This document shows, in pieces, positions 1 through 11,920 of a stretch of 64,000 bases of DNA (the stretch's first letter is position 1; each line of letters starts with the position of its first letter). The stretch lies in the NCBI GenBank assembly GCA_017165825.1, contig CM029367.1, positions 20,870,034-20,934,033 of the forward strand. Reading direction: 5' to 3'. Below the pieces are notes generated by a model. It was not told the DNA's origin. It saw nothing but the letters and a program-made list of their open reading frames with translations, and ran no database searches. A program made the translations under genes and the position numbers. The DNA is from Hepsetus odoe. Lineage: Eukaryota > Chordata > Actinopteri > Characiformes > Hepsetidae.

Positions 1-2068
1 TTTGCTGTATGGCTTATGGTGGCTTTGCTGTTATCCAGGTGCCTTATGGTTTGTTGTTTTTTTAACAAAATTAGTGCATCTCTCTAAATTACATCTCTCT
101 AAAACTGAGCTTGATTTGAAGACTAGACTGTTTCATTTAGGTAGGTAATAGTGAGTTTATCAGGGATGCACCAATACCACTTCCTCTTGTACTGCTACCT
201 GTATATCTATATAACGTAGCTATTATTCAGTCATAAATACAACATACTCAGCTTTAATGCCATTTATTAGTCAGATAACTTCGCATCTGAGTTGTTGCAG
301 AGCTACTAAATATCACTGTGCTCTTGGTCATGTCTTATTTTCAAATACTTACATAAATGTGTGACATACTGCAGAAATGCTTTATGGGTGTGAAAAATCA
401 CAAAAATTCTGTTTATTTTGATTACACTCCGTGGTGAATGTTATGCTCTATTTTCATTTTCATTTCAGTTTCACTGCTAACAAGATTTTTAAGAAAGTCC
501 TCTGAGAGAGTTTTTTTTTTTGAAAACTCTGGATAAGTACAGATGTGCTTGATTTATCTCAAAGGAGAAATGTGGATGCAATTGTTGGGAAAAGAACACA
601 AGACATTGTATACAAAAAACAAATACACCTTATTACAGGTAATTCTGATGTGATGTGCACATTCCCATAGACCCGTGTTGTTGCAGCACATGTGAATCTA
701 TTAGTTGTAGTTAATAGTTGTAGCAGGTGCTGACAATGTGACTCACAGGAAGAGTAATAAAAGGCAGCACCCACATTCATACAGGTACAATAAAAGCTCT
801 TCCATTATGTGCTTTGGCACACATACACCTCTCCATAAGTGATCTGCCCTTTTCAACAAGTGAGTCTGGTGGAATGCTGTCTAAAGCATTTGCACTTTTC
901 AAAGGCAATCAAATGACAAATCGAGAAGCCTGTCTGATATGTCCCTATAAGCACATATCTCAAACTCCTGTATCAATTTTATTATGTATTATAGTGGTTT
1001 TATTAACATATAGTTGGATATGTATATATATATATATATATATATACATATCCAACTATATGTTAATAAAACCACTATAATACATAATAAAATTGATACA
1101 GGAGTTTGAGATATGTGCTTATAGGGACATATCAGACAGGCTTCTCGATTTGTCATTTGATTGCCTTTGAAAAGTGCAAATGCTTTAGACAGCATTCCAC
1201 CAGACTCACTTGTTGAAAAGGGCAGATCACTTATGGAGAGGTGTATGTGTGCCAAAGCACATAATGGAAGAGCTTTTATTGTACCTGTATGAATGTGGGT
1301 GCTGCCTTTTATTACTCTTCCTGTGAGTCACATTGTCAGCACCTGCTACAACTATTAACTACAACTAATAGATTCACATGTGCTGCAACAACACGGGTCT
1401 ATGGGAATGTGCACATCACATCAGAATTACCTGTAATAAGGTGTATTTGTTTTTTGTATACAATGTCTTGTGTTCTTTTCCCAACAATTGCATCCACATT
1501 TCTCCTTTGAGATAAATCAAGCACATCTGTACTTATCCAGAGTTTTCAAAAAAAAAAACTCTCTCAGAGGACTTTCTTAAAAATCTTGTTAGCAGTGAAA
1601 CTGAAATGAAAATGAAAATAGAGCATAACATTCACCACGGAGTGTAATCAAAATAAACAGAATTTTTGTGATTTTTCACACCCATAAAGCATTTCTGCAG
1701 TATGTCACACATTTATGTAAGTATTTGAAAATAAGACATGACCAAGAGCACAGTGATATTTAGTAGCTCTGCAACAACTCAGATGCGAAGTTATCTGACT
1801 AATAAATGGCATTAAAGCTGAGTATGTTGTATTTATGACTGAATAATAGCTACGTTATATAGATATACAGGTAGCAGTACAAGAGGAAGTGGTATTGGTG
1901 CATCCCTGATAAACTCACTATTACCTACCTAAATGAAACAGTCTAGTCTTCAAATCAAGCTCAGTTTTAGAGAGATGTAATTTAGAGAGATGCACTAATT
2001 TTGTTAAAAAAACAACAAACCATAAGGCACCTGGATAACAGCAAAGCCACCATAAGCCATACAGCAAA
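1..2068. repeat. Perfect inverted repeat (palindrome) with (TA)n centre
   Basis: Each base i in 1-1034 is the complement of base 2069-i at every place I compared, including an 11-base T/A run (near 511 and 1548) and both terminal stretches. The centre lies between 1034 and 1035 inside a short (TA)n tract, and no other spacer separates the arms. The window starts inside the left arm, so the true arm length may exceed 1034 bp. I recognise no transposon terminus, transposase or LINE motif in the arm. Two small open frames appear identically in both arms, which is only the symmetry and not evidence of genes. Either a recent inverted duplication or a fold-back artefact from sequencing or assembly would produce this. 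Confidence 0.97.
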
Positions 2069-3813
2069 TGACTGTATGCATTGGTATTGCAGAAGCAGTT
2101 CATTTGCTTCTGCCTGCCTGCAGATAAAGCAGTGCTGACCTTTAAATTGTGTCTTCTGCTGCAAATTAGTACACTGTACACATACTGTAGGTGAACGTAA
2201 TTTTACCACAACTGGATTAGGCTATAAGTCAATGCTGTTTAGGCCTGTTTTGAAAGATCCAATGCCAGGAAGACTCTCAGAGCTAAAGGTGCCACCTTCT
2301 TGCATGAGGTGTTGGTGTGTATGTTTTCGAATGGTTGCCACTGGGATGGAGTGTGCCATGAGACCTTGTTAATGTTAGAGCCTAGACTATGTTGTTCTGT
2401 TTTTGTTTTCTTTTTTCTTTTTGGCTGTTTACATGAAACAAGTTGAAGATCCATTATTTTTATGTTTTTTTCCGACATAGAGACACTGTTCTTGAGGATG
2501 TGTGATTGTGTGCTTTAAGGAAGTACATTTAGACTAGAATTTTCATTTTATCACTGAAACCCCCCCAGATTCAGTTAGGGATTATGATAGGTTATTAATT
2601 GGCATGATTTTAACACATAGCTTTAGTTCTCTAACTGTTTTAAACAGAGTTCATTTGTAATCCTTGCATGGAATGAACACATGCCCATACATTTTGAATT
2701 TGCATAGAGTGGGAGTGTGCAGATCTCAGATTGGAAAAGTGGACGCTGGTGTTGGTATGCTGTGAAGAGTGATCTTGGGGCCTCTCAGTCTCGGATTTCC
2801 TTTTCCTGATTGTGGAATTCCACTGGTATGCCCAACAGACACTGTCTGTTTCTCAGATAAGGCAGACTAGCGTGGTCAGTACAGAAATCTACTCAACTAT
2901 TGAAATACTATACGATACTGAAAAAACAGAATCCAATTATTTTAATGGTACAAATCTCATCCCACTACAGACAAATAAGGTCTATATTTCCATGCATTTA
3001 GAACTTGTCCAGGCATTTTCCTTTGGTTGCTCATGAATTCTCAGCAACAACTGATAAAAAGTTGACTGCTCTGTTTGCAAGAATACAGATGTGCTTTTCA
3101 TTTTCAGTATAGTGTCCTGTAATTGTCTGAAATTTTATAATTTTACTTTGCTAACAATAGTGGCTAAACATTGCACAGCCATGACTTATAAGTGGTGGTG
3201 CTAGTCGAACCATGATGCACATAAATGAAAACCATTTACCTCATATGCATTAGCTCATTGTAATATGGCATATGTGTCTGATTCCGTTTATCTTACGTTT
3301 GGGCATACTGTCATACGCAGTATTTTTGTTAAAATGAGTCTTATGTACACTGCAGAATTCTCCATTAACCCTTTGTGTTTTGTTTGGCCTTGTTTTTTCT
3401 GTGCCAGGTATTTTCAACTACTTAATTTCTCTCTTTCATCCTCAGTGTCCTTATTATGCAGCTGTAAACAGTCTGAGGCTCTATGAAGCTCTAATGTGTT
3501 CACTTACACTTTACAAGGAGATGATAAATAGCTGGTCAGGTAAAACCTCAGGCTCTCATCCCTGACCATAATGTACAGAATTTTTCTGTCTGCTCCAAAA
3601 AACCTCTTTACATCCCTGATAATAAAATTTGCATGAACATATTATTCTTCTGGGCTCGACATGGTGTTAATTGTACCTGTTTCTACAGAAAGATCTAAGA
3701 GTCTCTTAGATTTGTTGTACAATCTAAGAGAAATTTAAATCATGCTGAAAGAAGACTTTATGTAGGGAAGTGACAGCCTAGCTATAGTTAATTTATAGGA
3801 ATCTCTATATTTG

Positions 3814-3816
<3 letters not shown>
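2069..3816. other. Intronic stretch, no recognised feature
   Basis: AT-rich, with a T-rich patch near 2400-2440. I see no repeat family or conserved coding frame. A splice-site-like pair around 3446-3539 is discussed among the rejected items. Confidence 0.5.

Positions 3817-3847
<31 letters not shown>
3817..3847 (+). repeat. (GT)n microsatellite
   Basis: About 31 bp of uninterrupted GT dinucleotides, followed by a short impure extension. Confidence 0.95.
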
Positions 3848-3850
<3 letters not shown>

Positions 3851-4254
3851 TGTATAAATCTGTCTGGTTGTTTTTAGTTTTGGTTATACTTGTACAATAC
3901 AATACTCAGTAAATCCTGCATTTTAACCACATGAAATTATTTCCATTTTCATGAAGTCAGGTCATCGTAGGCAGCTGGGTGCGCCTACATCACACCCAGC
4001 AATTTGCTCATGGAAGCATTCCCATTTGCTTGACCTAATCGGTGAAAAAAGAAAATCTAGTAAATTGTGCAAACTAGTTTAGGGCAAAAAGCAGCTTTCC
4101 ATCTTAGCTTTAGTTTTACCCTTCTAACCTTTACACATCGGTTTCATTTAATAATATTAGCTGTAAGCAACTTTGCCGACATTCATTGAAATGATAAAAT
4201 GAATAACACTGATTGTTGGCTTGGTGGAAGCAGGAAAAAGGGATAAGTGTGAGC

Positions 4255-5035
4255 ATCTGAATAACTTTGACAATGTCTAAATTGTGGTGGCTAGACAAAG
4301 CAGTTTCCCCTACAGCAATTCTTGTGATGTGTTCATTGTATGCAGCGGTAAATATCTACGAAAAATTGTCCAAGACTGGAAAACCAGTCAACCTGCCACT
4401 GGGTTTTGGGTGCCAAAGCTTATTGATCCATCTAAGAAGTAAAGACTTGCCCATCTGGTTCAACTGTGTTGCAGAAATTGCTGTAAAAATTAAAGGTAGC
4501 TATGATAAAAAGGTGTCAGAATGCGATGTTTGCAGTGTATGGGGCGCCGTATGCATAGACCATTCCAAGTGCCCATGCTGACCACTGTTTACTGTCAAAA
4601 GTGGACAACCTGGACAATATTCTGCTGGAAAACATTGGGTCCTGCATTTTAAATGGGATTTGACTTTGCCCACCTACCTAAACATTGTTATAAAGCAGGT
4701 ACAGCCCATCACGGCAACATCAATACTTAGTGGCAGTGTCCTCGTAGGGCAGTCTAATATGCCCTGCAACAATGCAAAAACAGTGTATTTATACATTTTT
4801 TAATTTTGAGAAAAATAATTAAAAAGTTCAAAGTGTAGACTGGGCTTTCTAATATTCAAGTCCGTTAAGCATAGGGTGTACTGGACAAACTGAAGAGGGA
4901 TCTTGAGGTAGCTGGCAAGTGACGAGGTTTAAAGGACCAGACCTTCACGAGTCTTCCGGATTCTGTGCTTCAACAGATCCAAGCTGTTACTGCAAGATGC
5001 ACATATGCAGTATTTGAGAGGGTCATTTTAATGTT
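4255..5035 (+). pseudogene. Decayed Tc1/mariner-like transposon, family 1
   Basis: The plus strand carries a transposase relic. An N-terminal helix-turn-helix portion contains KTGKPVN, followed by AEIAVKIKGSYDKKVSE and a frame-shifted stretch reading like the mid-transposase. Later fragments (around 4615-4790) resemble the region before the second catalytic aspartate, and 4870-5035 resembles the 3' end. Frameshifts, stops and deletions are scattered throughout, so it cannot encode an active enzyme. Tc1 transposases normally have about 340 residues with a DD34E triad, and I cannot read the triad here. Terminal inverted repeats are not clear, so the edges are approximate. A second fragment of the same family lies at about 7345-7625. 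Confidence 0.7.
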
Positions 5036-5163
5036 AGTCCTTTTAATGATAAATCTTTTACAGATCTAAGTATTAATTATCTTATTATTTTGTATCTATT
5101 AAAGTAGTAAGGTTTGGAGGAGGGTTTAAATTGTCATTATCATGGTGTGGATGGAAGGACCAC

Positions 5164-5359
5164 AGTGGCTGTGGTCTAGTGGTAGGGTACTTACCTACAG
5201 ACCTATGGATCAAGAAGTCACAGGTTTAATTCCCACCTGTAGCACTACCACCAATGGTTCCAAACAAAACCCTTAATCTTGAATTGCTCCAGGGGGACTG
5301 TCAGGACAGGGAAGTCGCTCTGGAGAAGAGCATCTGCTAAATGCCGTAAATGTAAATGT
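5164..5359 (+). mobile_element. tRNA-derived SINE, family A (copy A1)
   Basis: The head has a pol III A box-like motif (tggtctagtggtaggg) and a degenerate B box (aggtttaattccc). A central block with 'ccttaatcttgaattgctcc' follows, then a tail with 'catctgctaaatgccgtaa' ending in 'aaatgtaaatg'. Related copies are at 14942, 36279, 24772 (minus) and 53486 (minus). An RTE-type LINE remnant starts directly downstream. Confidence 0.88.
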
Positions 5360-6066
5360 TTTGGAGGTGGAGAGTGTCAGGTAGGGGGATGAGTTTGAAG
5401 CTGGAAGTTGAAGGTGTAATAGTGAATGTTGTTAGTGCTTATGTCCCACAATTTGGTTGTGAGCGGGAGGAGAAAGAAGAATTCTGGATAGAGTTAGATT
5501 AAGTGATAGAGAGTGTAACCAGGGGAGAGAGAGTGGTGATTGATGTGGACTTTAATGGACACGTTGGTGATCTGTGACAGACGGGTACCAGCAAGAGTGA
5601 AAGGAAAGGTTTACAGCACTGTAGTGAGACCAGCAATGCAATGCTGGTTGGAAACAGTGGTGCTGATGAAAAGACAGGAACTGGAGATGGAGGTGTCAGA
5701 GTTAAAGATGCTGAGATTTTCGTTGGATGTGACGAGGATGGACAGGATTAGAAATGAGTATATTAGAGGGACAGCTCAGGTCATTCCCCTTATTGGAGTC
5801 ATTTTGGAGACAAAGTTAGAAAAGCATGGTTGGGTTGGTTTTGATGTGAACAGAGCAGAGACAAGAAGTATATTGGGAGAAGGATGCTTCGGATGCAGCT
5901 GCCATGGAAAGAGGAAAAGAGGAAGACCAAAGAGAAGGTTTATGGATGTGGTGAGAAAGGAGATGCAGGTAGTTATTTTGGATGAGGAGGATGCAAAAGA
6001 CAGGAAGAGATGGGGACCATTGATCCGCTTTGGCGAACCCTAATGGGAGCAGGCGAAAGAAGAAGA
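5360..6066 (+). pseudogene. RTE-type LINE remnant with internal deletion
   Basis: The first part (5380-5570) reads as the end of an apurinic-like endonuclease domain, with a Y-VPQ motif, then CEREEKEEFW, an in-frame stop, and a degenerate form of the GDFNGH motif. It then jumps directly to the C-terminal part of the reverse transcriptase polyprotein (open frame 5540-6043). There CDRRVPARVKGKVY, VVRPAM, ELKMLRFSLDVTRMDRIRNE, GKRKRGRPKRRFMDVV and DRKRW are visible, matching RTE-clade elements of fish and plants. The reverse transcriptase core, including its catalytic YADD-type box, is missing. It is a dead copy. A related minus-strand remnant lies at 48997-49845. Confidence 0.85.
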
Positions 6067-7344
6067 TCAATGTAATAGTCTTATTTAAAGCTTTACTTTT
6101 AAACTGGAAATTGAGAAATGAATTAATATATATTGGAAAATAAACTGTAGGATAAACAAATAACCAGTCTATTGTGTCAGTGTGGTTTATCATTTCTAAT
6201 TCTCTCCTAGAGAAAGCTTGTTATTTACTGTGACCATCCAATACTTGCTTCTGAGTTTCAGCCCTTCATTATTTGAATAAAGTGTGCTGCCTATGGAATT
6301 CAACAAATGCATACAATAGCTGGAAAGCACTGGGAAGTCAAGAAAAAACTGTACAGAAAACTGTATTCTTGTGTAGATTCTTGTCTGTGGGTTTGTATTG
6401 CAAGACTTTGTTCTACTCTTAGGTTCCTAGGTGACTGATATGTGTTTTTAGGGAAGAGAGGGGAGAGGGGAACTGGATCTTCTAAACTTTAGTTTAATTC
6501 TTCCTTACTTGCTTTACTCTGTTGCCTACATTTTGAGCTATATATTCTACAGAGGAACTGACAGAGGTCTGACACTCCCACATACTGCCCCTTGGCCCCC
6601 AGCAGAGTCTGACCTTTAGAAATGTAAGAGAGAAAATGAGTCAAGCAGCCAGACACAGATACATCTGAGGAGAGAGAATGTCTGTTTAGCAGACCTGTAC
6701 TGATGTGAAGTGTTAAGGGGGTGGAGGCAGTGTTGGATTGAGAGGGTGAACTGCTGGTATTATGTTAACCTTGAAAGAAAACATTGCTACCCACTTTTGC
6801 ACAGGGGAATTCAAAGACATTATAATGCAAAATAATGTGGGCATGCGAGCCCTATGTTGAAGAAGAAAAAAACACTTTCTCTTATTTTGTCATATTTTTC
6901 CTTTTTTTGACTTACCCATTCCCTGGTTTTCTTGCTGTGCTTTGATGTGCACTCTGCTTAGGCATGTATGTGTTGTTGAAGAAATATGAGGATGGACAAG
7001 CTGGCAAGGGTCTGTTTTGAGACACATTTACGTATGTCGTTCTCACTGGGAGCCTTCAAGAGTACTTCTGAAATGTTAATGCTGCATCTGTCACTCTTCT
7101 AGCCTAAGCGTCAAGCTATTTTTAGCTGAAAAGACTAATTGATCTAATGTATGCATGGCTGTTAGTGTTATGGTGCCATTTTCTGGCATTTGGAAGTGTG
7201 CTATGATCCCAGTAATGACCGCTATGTAACAGCTTTAATGTATGTATAGACAAGATTTACTGATGATCAAACTTATAACTGAATGTATTATCCATTTAAT
7301 CAGCATCAATTACTATAGTAAAGAGAGAAAAAGAAAAAATGCAG
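6067..7344. other. Intronic stretch, no recognised feature
   Basis: AT-rich sequence without recognisable repeat families, microsatellites or conserved coding frames. Confidence 0.5.
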
Positions 7345-7625
7345 AGCACGATGAAATACAGTCTGTTATCAAAAACCAAAAACACAACTGTTGCTGATAA
7401 TTGACTGATGACTAGACAACTGTATCAGATCATCTCTAAAATAGTGGTACTTGGTGATTTTCCCAGTCTGCAGTATTTAGTAGCTGTCAAAAGTGATTCA
7501 AGGAAGAAGGCTGTGTGATGGTCTGGGCAACATTCTACTGGGCAACCTTGGATTCTGGGATACATATGAATATTACTTTGAAACGTGTCACCTGCCGATA
7601 CATTGTTGCAAACCATGTACAAAAA
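7345..7625 (+). pseudogene. Tc1/mariner-like transposase fragment, family 1
   Basis: At about 7490-7620 the plus strand reads as a central transposase segment around a VMVWATFYW-like motif, the counterpart of the 'VMVWGCF' block of Tc1 enzymes, followed by a recognisable IHMNITLKR stretch and the 'YIVANHVQ' equivalent. It aligns with the same family as the relic at 4255-5035. No terminal repeats or full frame remain. The left boundary is approximate. Confidence 0.7.
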
Positions 7626-7916
7626 TCTTTTTTAAAAATCCCCTAGCATTGTTTTTTTAAGTTTCTCCCACCAAGATAGTGTGTTTTGCCAAAGTGCAAG
7701 ACCTCAGACTTAAATTTGATCAAACAACTATCTGTAAGCTGGACACAGAAACTTCACCTGGCAACTCACTGATCTCACTGGTGTCATATAATGCAGCAAA
7801 CCATGCGGTCTTATGGGGCCCTTACCTAAATGAGTCAGAGCTCTTTTGTAGGCATGTGACTTTGCCTTTAGTCTACTGTAGTCAATTATTATCTATAAAT
7901 TGATTGTCACAAGACT

Positions 7917-8091
7917 ATCCATCCATCCATTTTCTGCCGCTTGTCCCAAACGGGGTCGTGGGGGAGTGCTGGTGTCCAACCCAGCGCACACAGGGCGAGG
8001 ACGGGGGACGCACCCTGGACAGGTCGCCAGCCCATCACAGGGAGGAGCGGGACGGGGACGGCACCTTGCTCAAGGGTACCTCAGGGCAACT
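7917..8091 (-). mobile_element. tRNA-derived SINE, family B, 5'-truncated (copy B1)
   Basis: The 3' tail of the minus-strand element is at the low-coordinate end (ccatccattttctgccgc) and is followed by the GC-rich body. The tRNA-like head with its B box is missing: similarity stops after 'ggtacctcagggcaac'. Full copies are at 11679, 16582 and 46570. Confidence 0.88.
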
Positions 8092-8131
8092 ATAGTTGTT
8101 CACATCCTCTTTGGCATTCAACTGAGGCACC

Positions 8132-8132
<1 letters not shown>

Positions 8133-8170
<38 letters not shown>

Positions 8171-8212
8171 GCTCTCTCTCTCGCTCTCTCTCTCTCGCTC
8201 TCTCTCTCTCTG
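8133..8212 (+). repeat. (TC)n microsatellite with GC interruptions
   Basis: About 80 bp of pyrimidine dinucleotides broken by several 'gc' units, 40 bp beyond the truncated end of the SINE. Confidence 0.95.
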
Positions 8213-11194
8213 CTTTCCTGCAAGTTTCTCACAGCATAATTAAATTTGCTCCTACTTTGTACTGGCCATACGTCTACAGCCCAGAAAATGCCACTGCTGG
8301 TGCTTGTCACAATTTTAATTGTGGTCAAACCAGTGGCTTAATATCCCAGTGCTGTTTGGGAAAGCACACATTTGACCCAAAGAACTTTCTCAAAGCCCAC
8401 AAATTCTTTTCTGATTAGATATGGAAAGAGAGTGAAAGAGGCAGGGCTTTAGTGTCATTTTTTTATCATGCTATAATGCTGTGGGTTATAACTACTGCTG
8501 AAAGAGATAAATTAACCCATACAGCTACAAATGATTTTCTTTCAAAGTTTCTACATGATGATGATAACCCATGCCTCTGTAGAAAACATCTTAAATTCTC
8601 TTGCTGCTCACTTTAGGCCCTTCCATAAAATGTCTAACAGGGTAAAGTCAGTCACTTAGCCATTACATAGGACTTTGAATTGGTCTAAAACAATAACTTA
8701 ATTCTTGTTTATCTATTAAGCATCTTAACCGTATCGTGTTTTCCTTTACAAACACAAAGTTTTTCCTTTAAACTAAAATAATCTATTTTGGTCTCATCCA
8801 TCCACTGAGTTGACTATGTGATCATTGGCAAATTGTATACAAAGAGCTGTTTTTTGAAGAGCTTAAATAAGCTGGAACTGCTTACTCTGCATATAAACCA
8901 TATACACAGTGCAGCAGGGCGCAGTCATACATCCAGTGCCCAGGAAGCAGTGTTATGGAATGTACCTTTCTCAACGGTACCTCAGGTGACCCACTGGTCT
9001 GGGACCCCAACTGTCTAGTCTGATGAGCTTCAACAACCCTTTTTTTGAGGTCCTTATGAAACTTATTTTGTTTGTTCCATGATATGGGTATGGATTGTCC
9101 CATGATACGGGTCAGAAATATAGAGATATTCATAAATATTCAGTCATGACAGTAAGCTATGGTCCATGCTTCCCAATCGTTATTACCATTGTCAGTGTCT
9201 GGACATCGACTTTCTCATTGTTCTCAAGGGTAAATTTTGCTGAGCCTGTAAAATCCTTTGCTTGATGGTGTATCATTTTTGTTCCATGGCTGTGATTACT
9301 GTCATTTTGAAATGTGTAGGCACAATGCTGGAACACCTACTGAAATGAAACATTCACTCGTCGTGCTTTACCATTGGAAAAAGTCAATAATGTCAATTCC
9401 TTTTCCAGGACTAGTACAGTAGTGGTTGGCTGTGAGCTGATGACTACTTTTGATAGATGTTCTGAATGCTTTTTAGGAGTTCTGCTCCCACATTGTAATG
9501 TAGACAGACAGCACTGAAGCAATTCTCAGAGGCTACAGACACATATGGAAACGCTAAGCTGCTAGAGAGCCTTCTGCCACATTGCAGAGTCCAATAAAAG
9601 TCTTTATACTTTTCGTGTCTCCTCTGTTTTCCCATTTTATTCAATAAGATCTACTCTGTGCTGGGTGAACAGTTTTGGCTAACCTTGACTGGGCCTTGGA
9701 AGGAGATTGCATTAGAATCAGTAAAAAATGAGAGACAGCCTTGGTCATAATCTCCCTTTTTGTCAGAATAGGAGATCTAAAGTATGAACAAATTTCAAAT
9801 GTTACATAGCCATCAATGTAGGCCTTTAGTCCCTGTGCATGTGGCTAAAAAGGATGTCATAGTACTCCCTTATTGATAGTTACAACATATTACATGAAGT
9901 AATACATATACATACACGTAGTTATATACAAAAGAAAGAATATGTCAGTAAAAATAAAAAATATATACTTTTACTGGTTGGTTGGTGTGTTGGCTGTATG
10001 CCTACCACATGTGATGCAACAATGTTTCAGGGGAAATTACTTTAAACTTTTTGCCTGCCAAACATTATTTAATTATGAAATTTAAAAGCCACATCATTAT
10101 CAAGGAAATCTGCAGTACAATACAAGATTGATTTATTGCTCAGCCCTAGTGCCCTTACTTTCACCACTGCACATCAATGACATCCTCAAATCTTCTTCTC
10201 ACTTTGAACATTTGCCTCTTTAGACACTATATGAGTCTCTGTATATTTCATATTTAATACTTTTACCGTATGTCCAATGAGTCAAAATTAAAAATCTAAA
10301 AATGTAAGCCCTAATGGAACATTTCATCATATGATTCAAGATCCTTTGGAATTAGTAACATTTCTAAAAGGTGTCTTCAAGGATTTCAACCTGGAATTCC
10401 CTTTCGGATCGTAATAGGAATTATGGCTGGAAGGCTGGAGAACAGGCCAAGTGAGGCTGGCACTGTTCTCTGTAGGAGAAACCAGTTTACCATAAACACT
10501 CATTATCACCTTGTTACACTTTCAAGGTCTAGTGGACCACACTGGTTTTGTTTGACTGAAGAACAGTAAATCTGTGTCTCTCCCTAATACATGTCTACCT
10601 AGAGGCCAACAGCACAAACAGTTTTTTTAGTTTGGGTTTAGGTAACAGTGCATTTAATTTTCTACTGAATTATTATATTATTATTGTAATTAAGCTGTAG
10701 AAAAAAAGTGTCCTGATCTCTTTTCAAGGCCTCGGGATCACATTGCTTTATACAGTGTTAGTTATTATACTGTATTAAGCACTGGACTCACTAGTGCTGT
10801 TGCTCAGATTCACCATAATCATATGTGTTACTACTTCCGCTTGTAATCGGATGAATGTACTCTGTTTTGACTTTGTCTGAACTGTTGTACTTGATTAGTC
10901 TCTAGTCCTATGGGGTGTTCTATGTCATGTTCTATGTTGCCTCATATGTAGCACCATGGTCCTGGAGGAATGTTGTTTCGCTGTGTACTGTGTACATGGT
11001 TGAAATGACTATAAAACCTTTTTTGACTTTTGACTTGACATTAGTGATAATTCATCCTTTAAAATTGTTCCTGAAACCCTTTCCTTTGTGCTGTTAAAAC
11101 AAAAAGGGACTGCTTTGGCCATATAACACAAACACTTGAGTGTTTCTGGACTGTATAACTTTCTTTTTCTTTTAAAGAAAAGTTTATTTCAGTA
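8213..11194. other. Intronic stretch, no recognised feature
   Basis: No repeat family, conserved coding frame or long microsatellite recognised. Parts near 9190-9640 have transposon-like texture, but I could not assign them. Confidence 0.45.
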
Positions 11195-11500
11195 TTTTTG
11201 GGGGTAACCAAAGGTTCACGCTACGGATGGGGGAAAGTGCAAGAACAGAACGTGTTGTTCCTTCAGTGAAACATGGAGGTGGATCGGTTGACGGTCTGAG
11301 AGTGTTTTGGGGAGAAAGATCTGGAAACATATTCTGAATAAATTTTTTCATGAAAATGTTAAATTATTATAATTGGAGAAAATAATCCAAAGAATTCTTC
11401 AAAATTATGTCAAAATTACTATATCCAGTCCAAAGGAAGCCAAAATATTTCAAGAATTTGGTCAGGGCCGTGACATTCTCCACAGGGCCGACAGGTTCAA
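11195..11500 (+). pseudogene. Tc1/mariner-like transposase fragment, family 2
   Basis: The plus strand reads RVVPSVKHGGGSV followed by a degraded WGxF-like segment at about 11245-11330. This is the characteristic block preceding the second catalytic aspartate of Tc1 transposases. A possible 3' remainder continues to about 11500. There is no intact frame and no terminal repeats. It differs from the relics at 4.3 and 7.4 kb. Confidence 0.65.
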
Positions 11501-11665
11501 AGTGAAATGAGACAGCGAGTATGCATGAAAAGGTGCTGAGGGCTTGGGTACATGTTACTTTTTAAATTTGCCTTAAAGAATGCTGTGTATCTGTGCAGCT
11601 ATGATGAAGGCAGGTTAGGGTTATTTTGATGAAACTCATGCTTAAGCCCTTGTAGTCATTAAATG

Positions 11666-11678
11666 GCATTTACTATTT
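11666..11678 (+). repeat. Target-site duplication of SINE B2 (left)
   Basis: The 13-bp sequence gcatttactattt is repeated exactly at 11908-11920 on the other side of the SINE. Confidence 0.93.
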
Positions 11679-11907
11679 CCATCCATCCATCCATTTTCTG
11701 CCGCTTGTCCCAAACGGGGTCGCGGGGGAGTGCTGGTGTCCAACCCAGCGCACACAGGGCGAGGACGGGGGACGTACCCTGGACAGGTCGCCAGCCCATC
11801 GCAGGGAGGAGCGGGACGGGGACGGCACTTTGCTCAAGGGTACCTCAGGGCAACCCATCGGGAAGGGGTTCGAACCCCCGATCTAACCACTAGGCCACCA
11901 CTGCCCC
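11679..11907 (-). mobile_element. tRNA-derived SINE, family B, full length (copy B2)
   Basis: On the minus strand the element starts with ggggcagtggtggcctagtg, has a canonical B box (ggttcgaacccc), then 'tgccctgaggtacccttgag', a GC-rich body, and the tail gcggcagaaaatggatgg. It is flanked by perfect 13-bp target-site duplications. Complete ends plus perfect duplications indicate a fairly recent LINE-mediated insertion. Confidence 0.95.
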
Positions 11908-11920
11908 GCATTTACTATTT
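11908..11920 (+). repeat. Target-site duplication of SINE B2 (right)
   Basis: Exact repeat of 11666-11678. Confidence 0.93.

Noticed and set aside
559..1510. Identical 73- and 88-codon open frames on opposite strands
   Set aside because: They are the same sequence seen twice because of the palindrome; no coding features.
3446..3539. Exon-like segment with a pyrimidine tract and cag acceptor before it and cag|gtaaaa after it, open in one frame
   Set aside because: Its 94 bp would shift the channel frame, the peptide has no similarity I recognise, and one acceptor/donor pair in 53 kb is expected by chance. RNA-seq would settle it.
5164..5240. tRNA-like A and B boxes in SINE heads as possible tRNA genes
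   Set aside because: Heads cannot fold into a full cloverleaf with an acceptor stem and are followed by SINE bodies; they are tRNA-derived, not tRNA genes.
7900..8418. 172-codon open frame with a long SLSLSL stretch
   Set aside because: It runs through a SINE fragment and a (TC)n microsatellite; low-complexity translation, not a protein.
9185..9640. Transposon-like text near 9.2-9.6 kb
   Set aside because: I could not identify terminal repeats or a transposase motif, so it is left unassigned.
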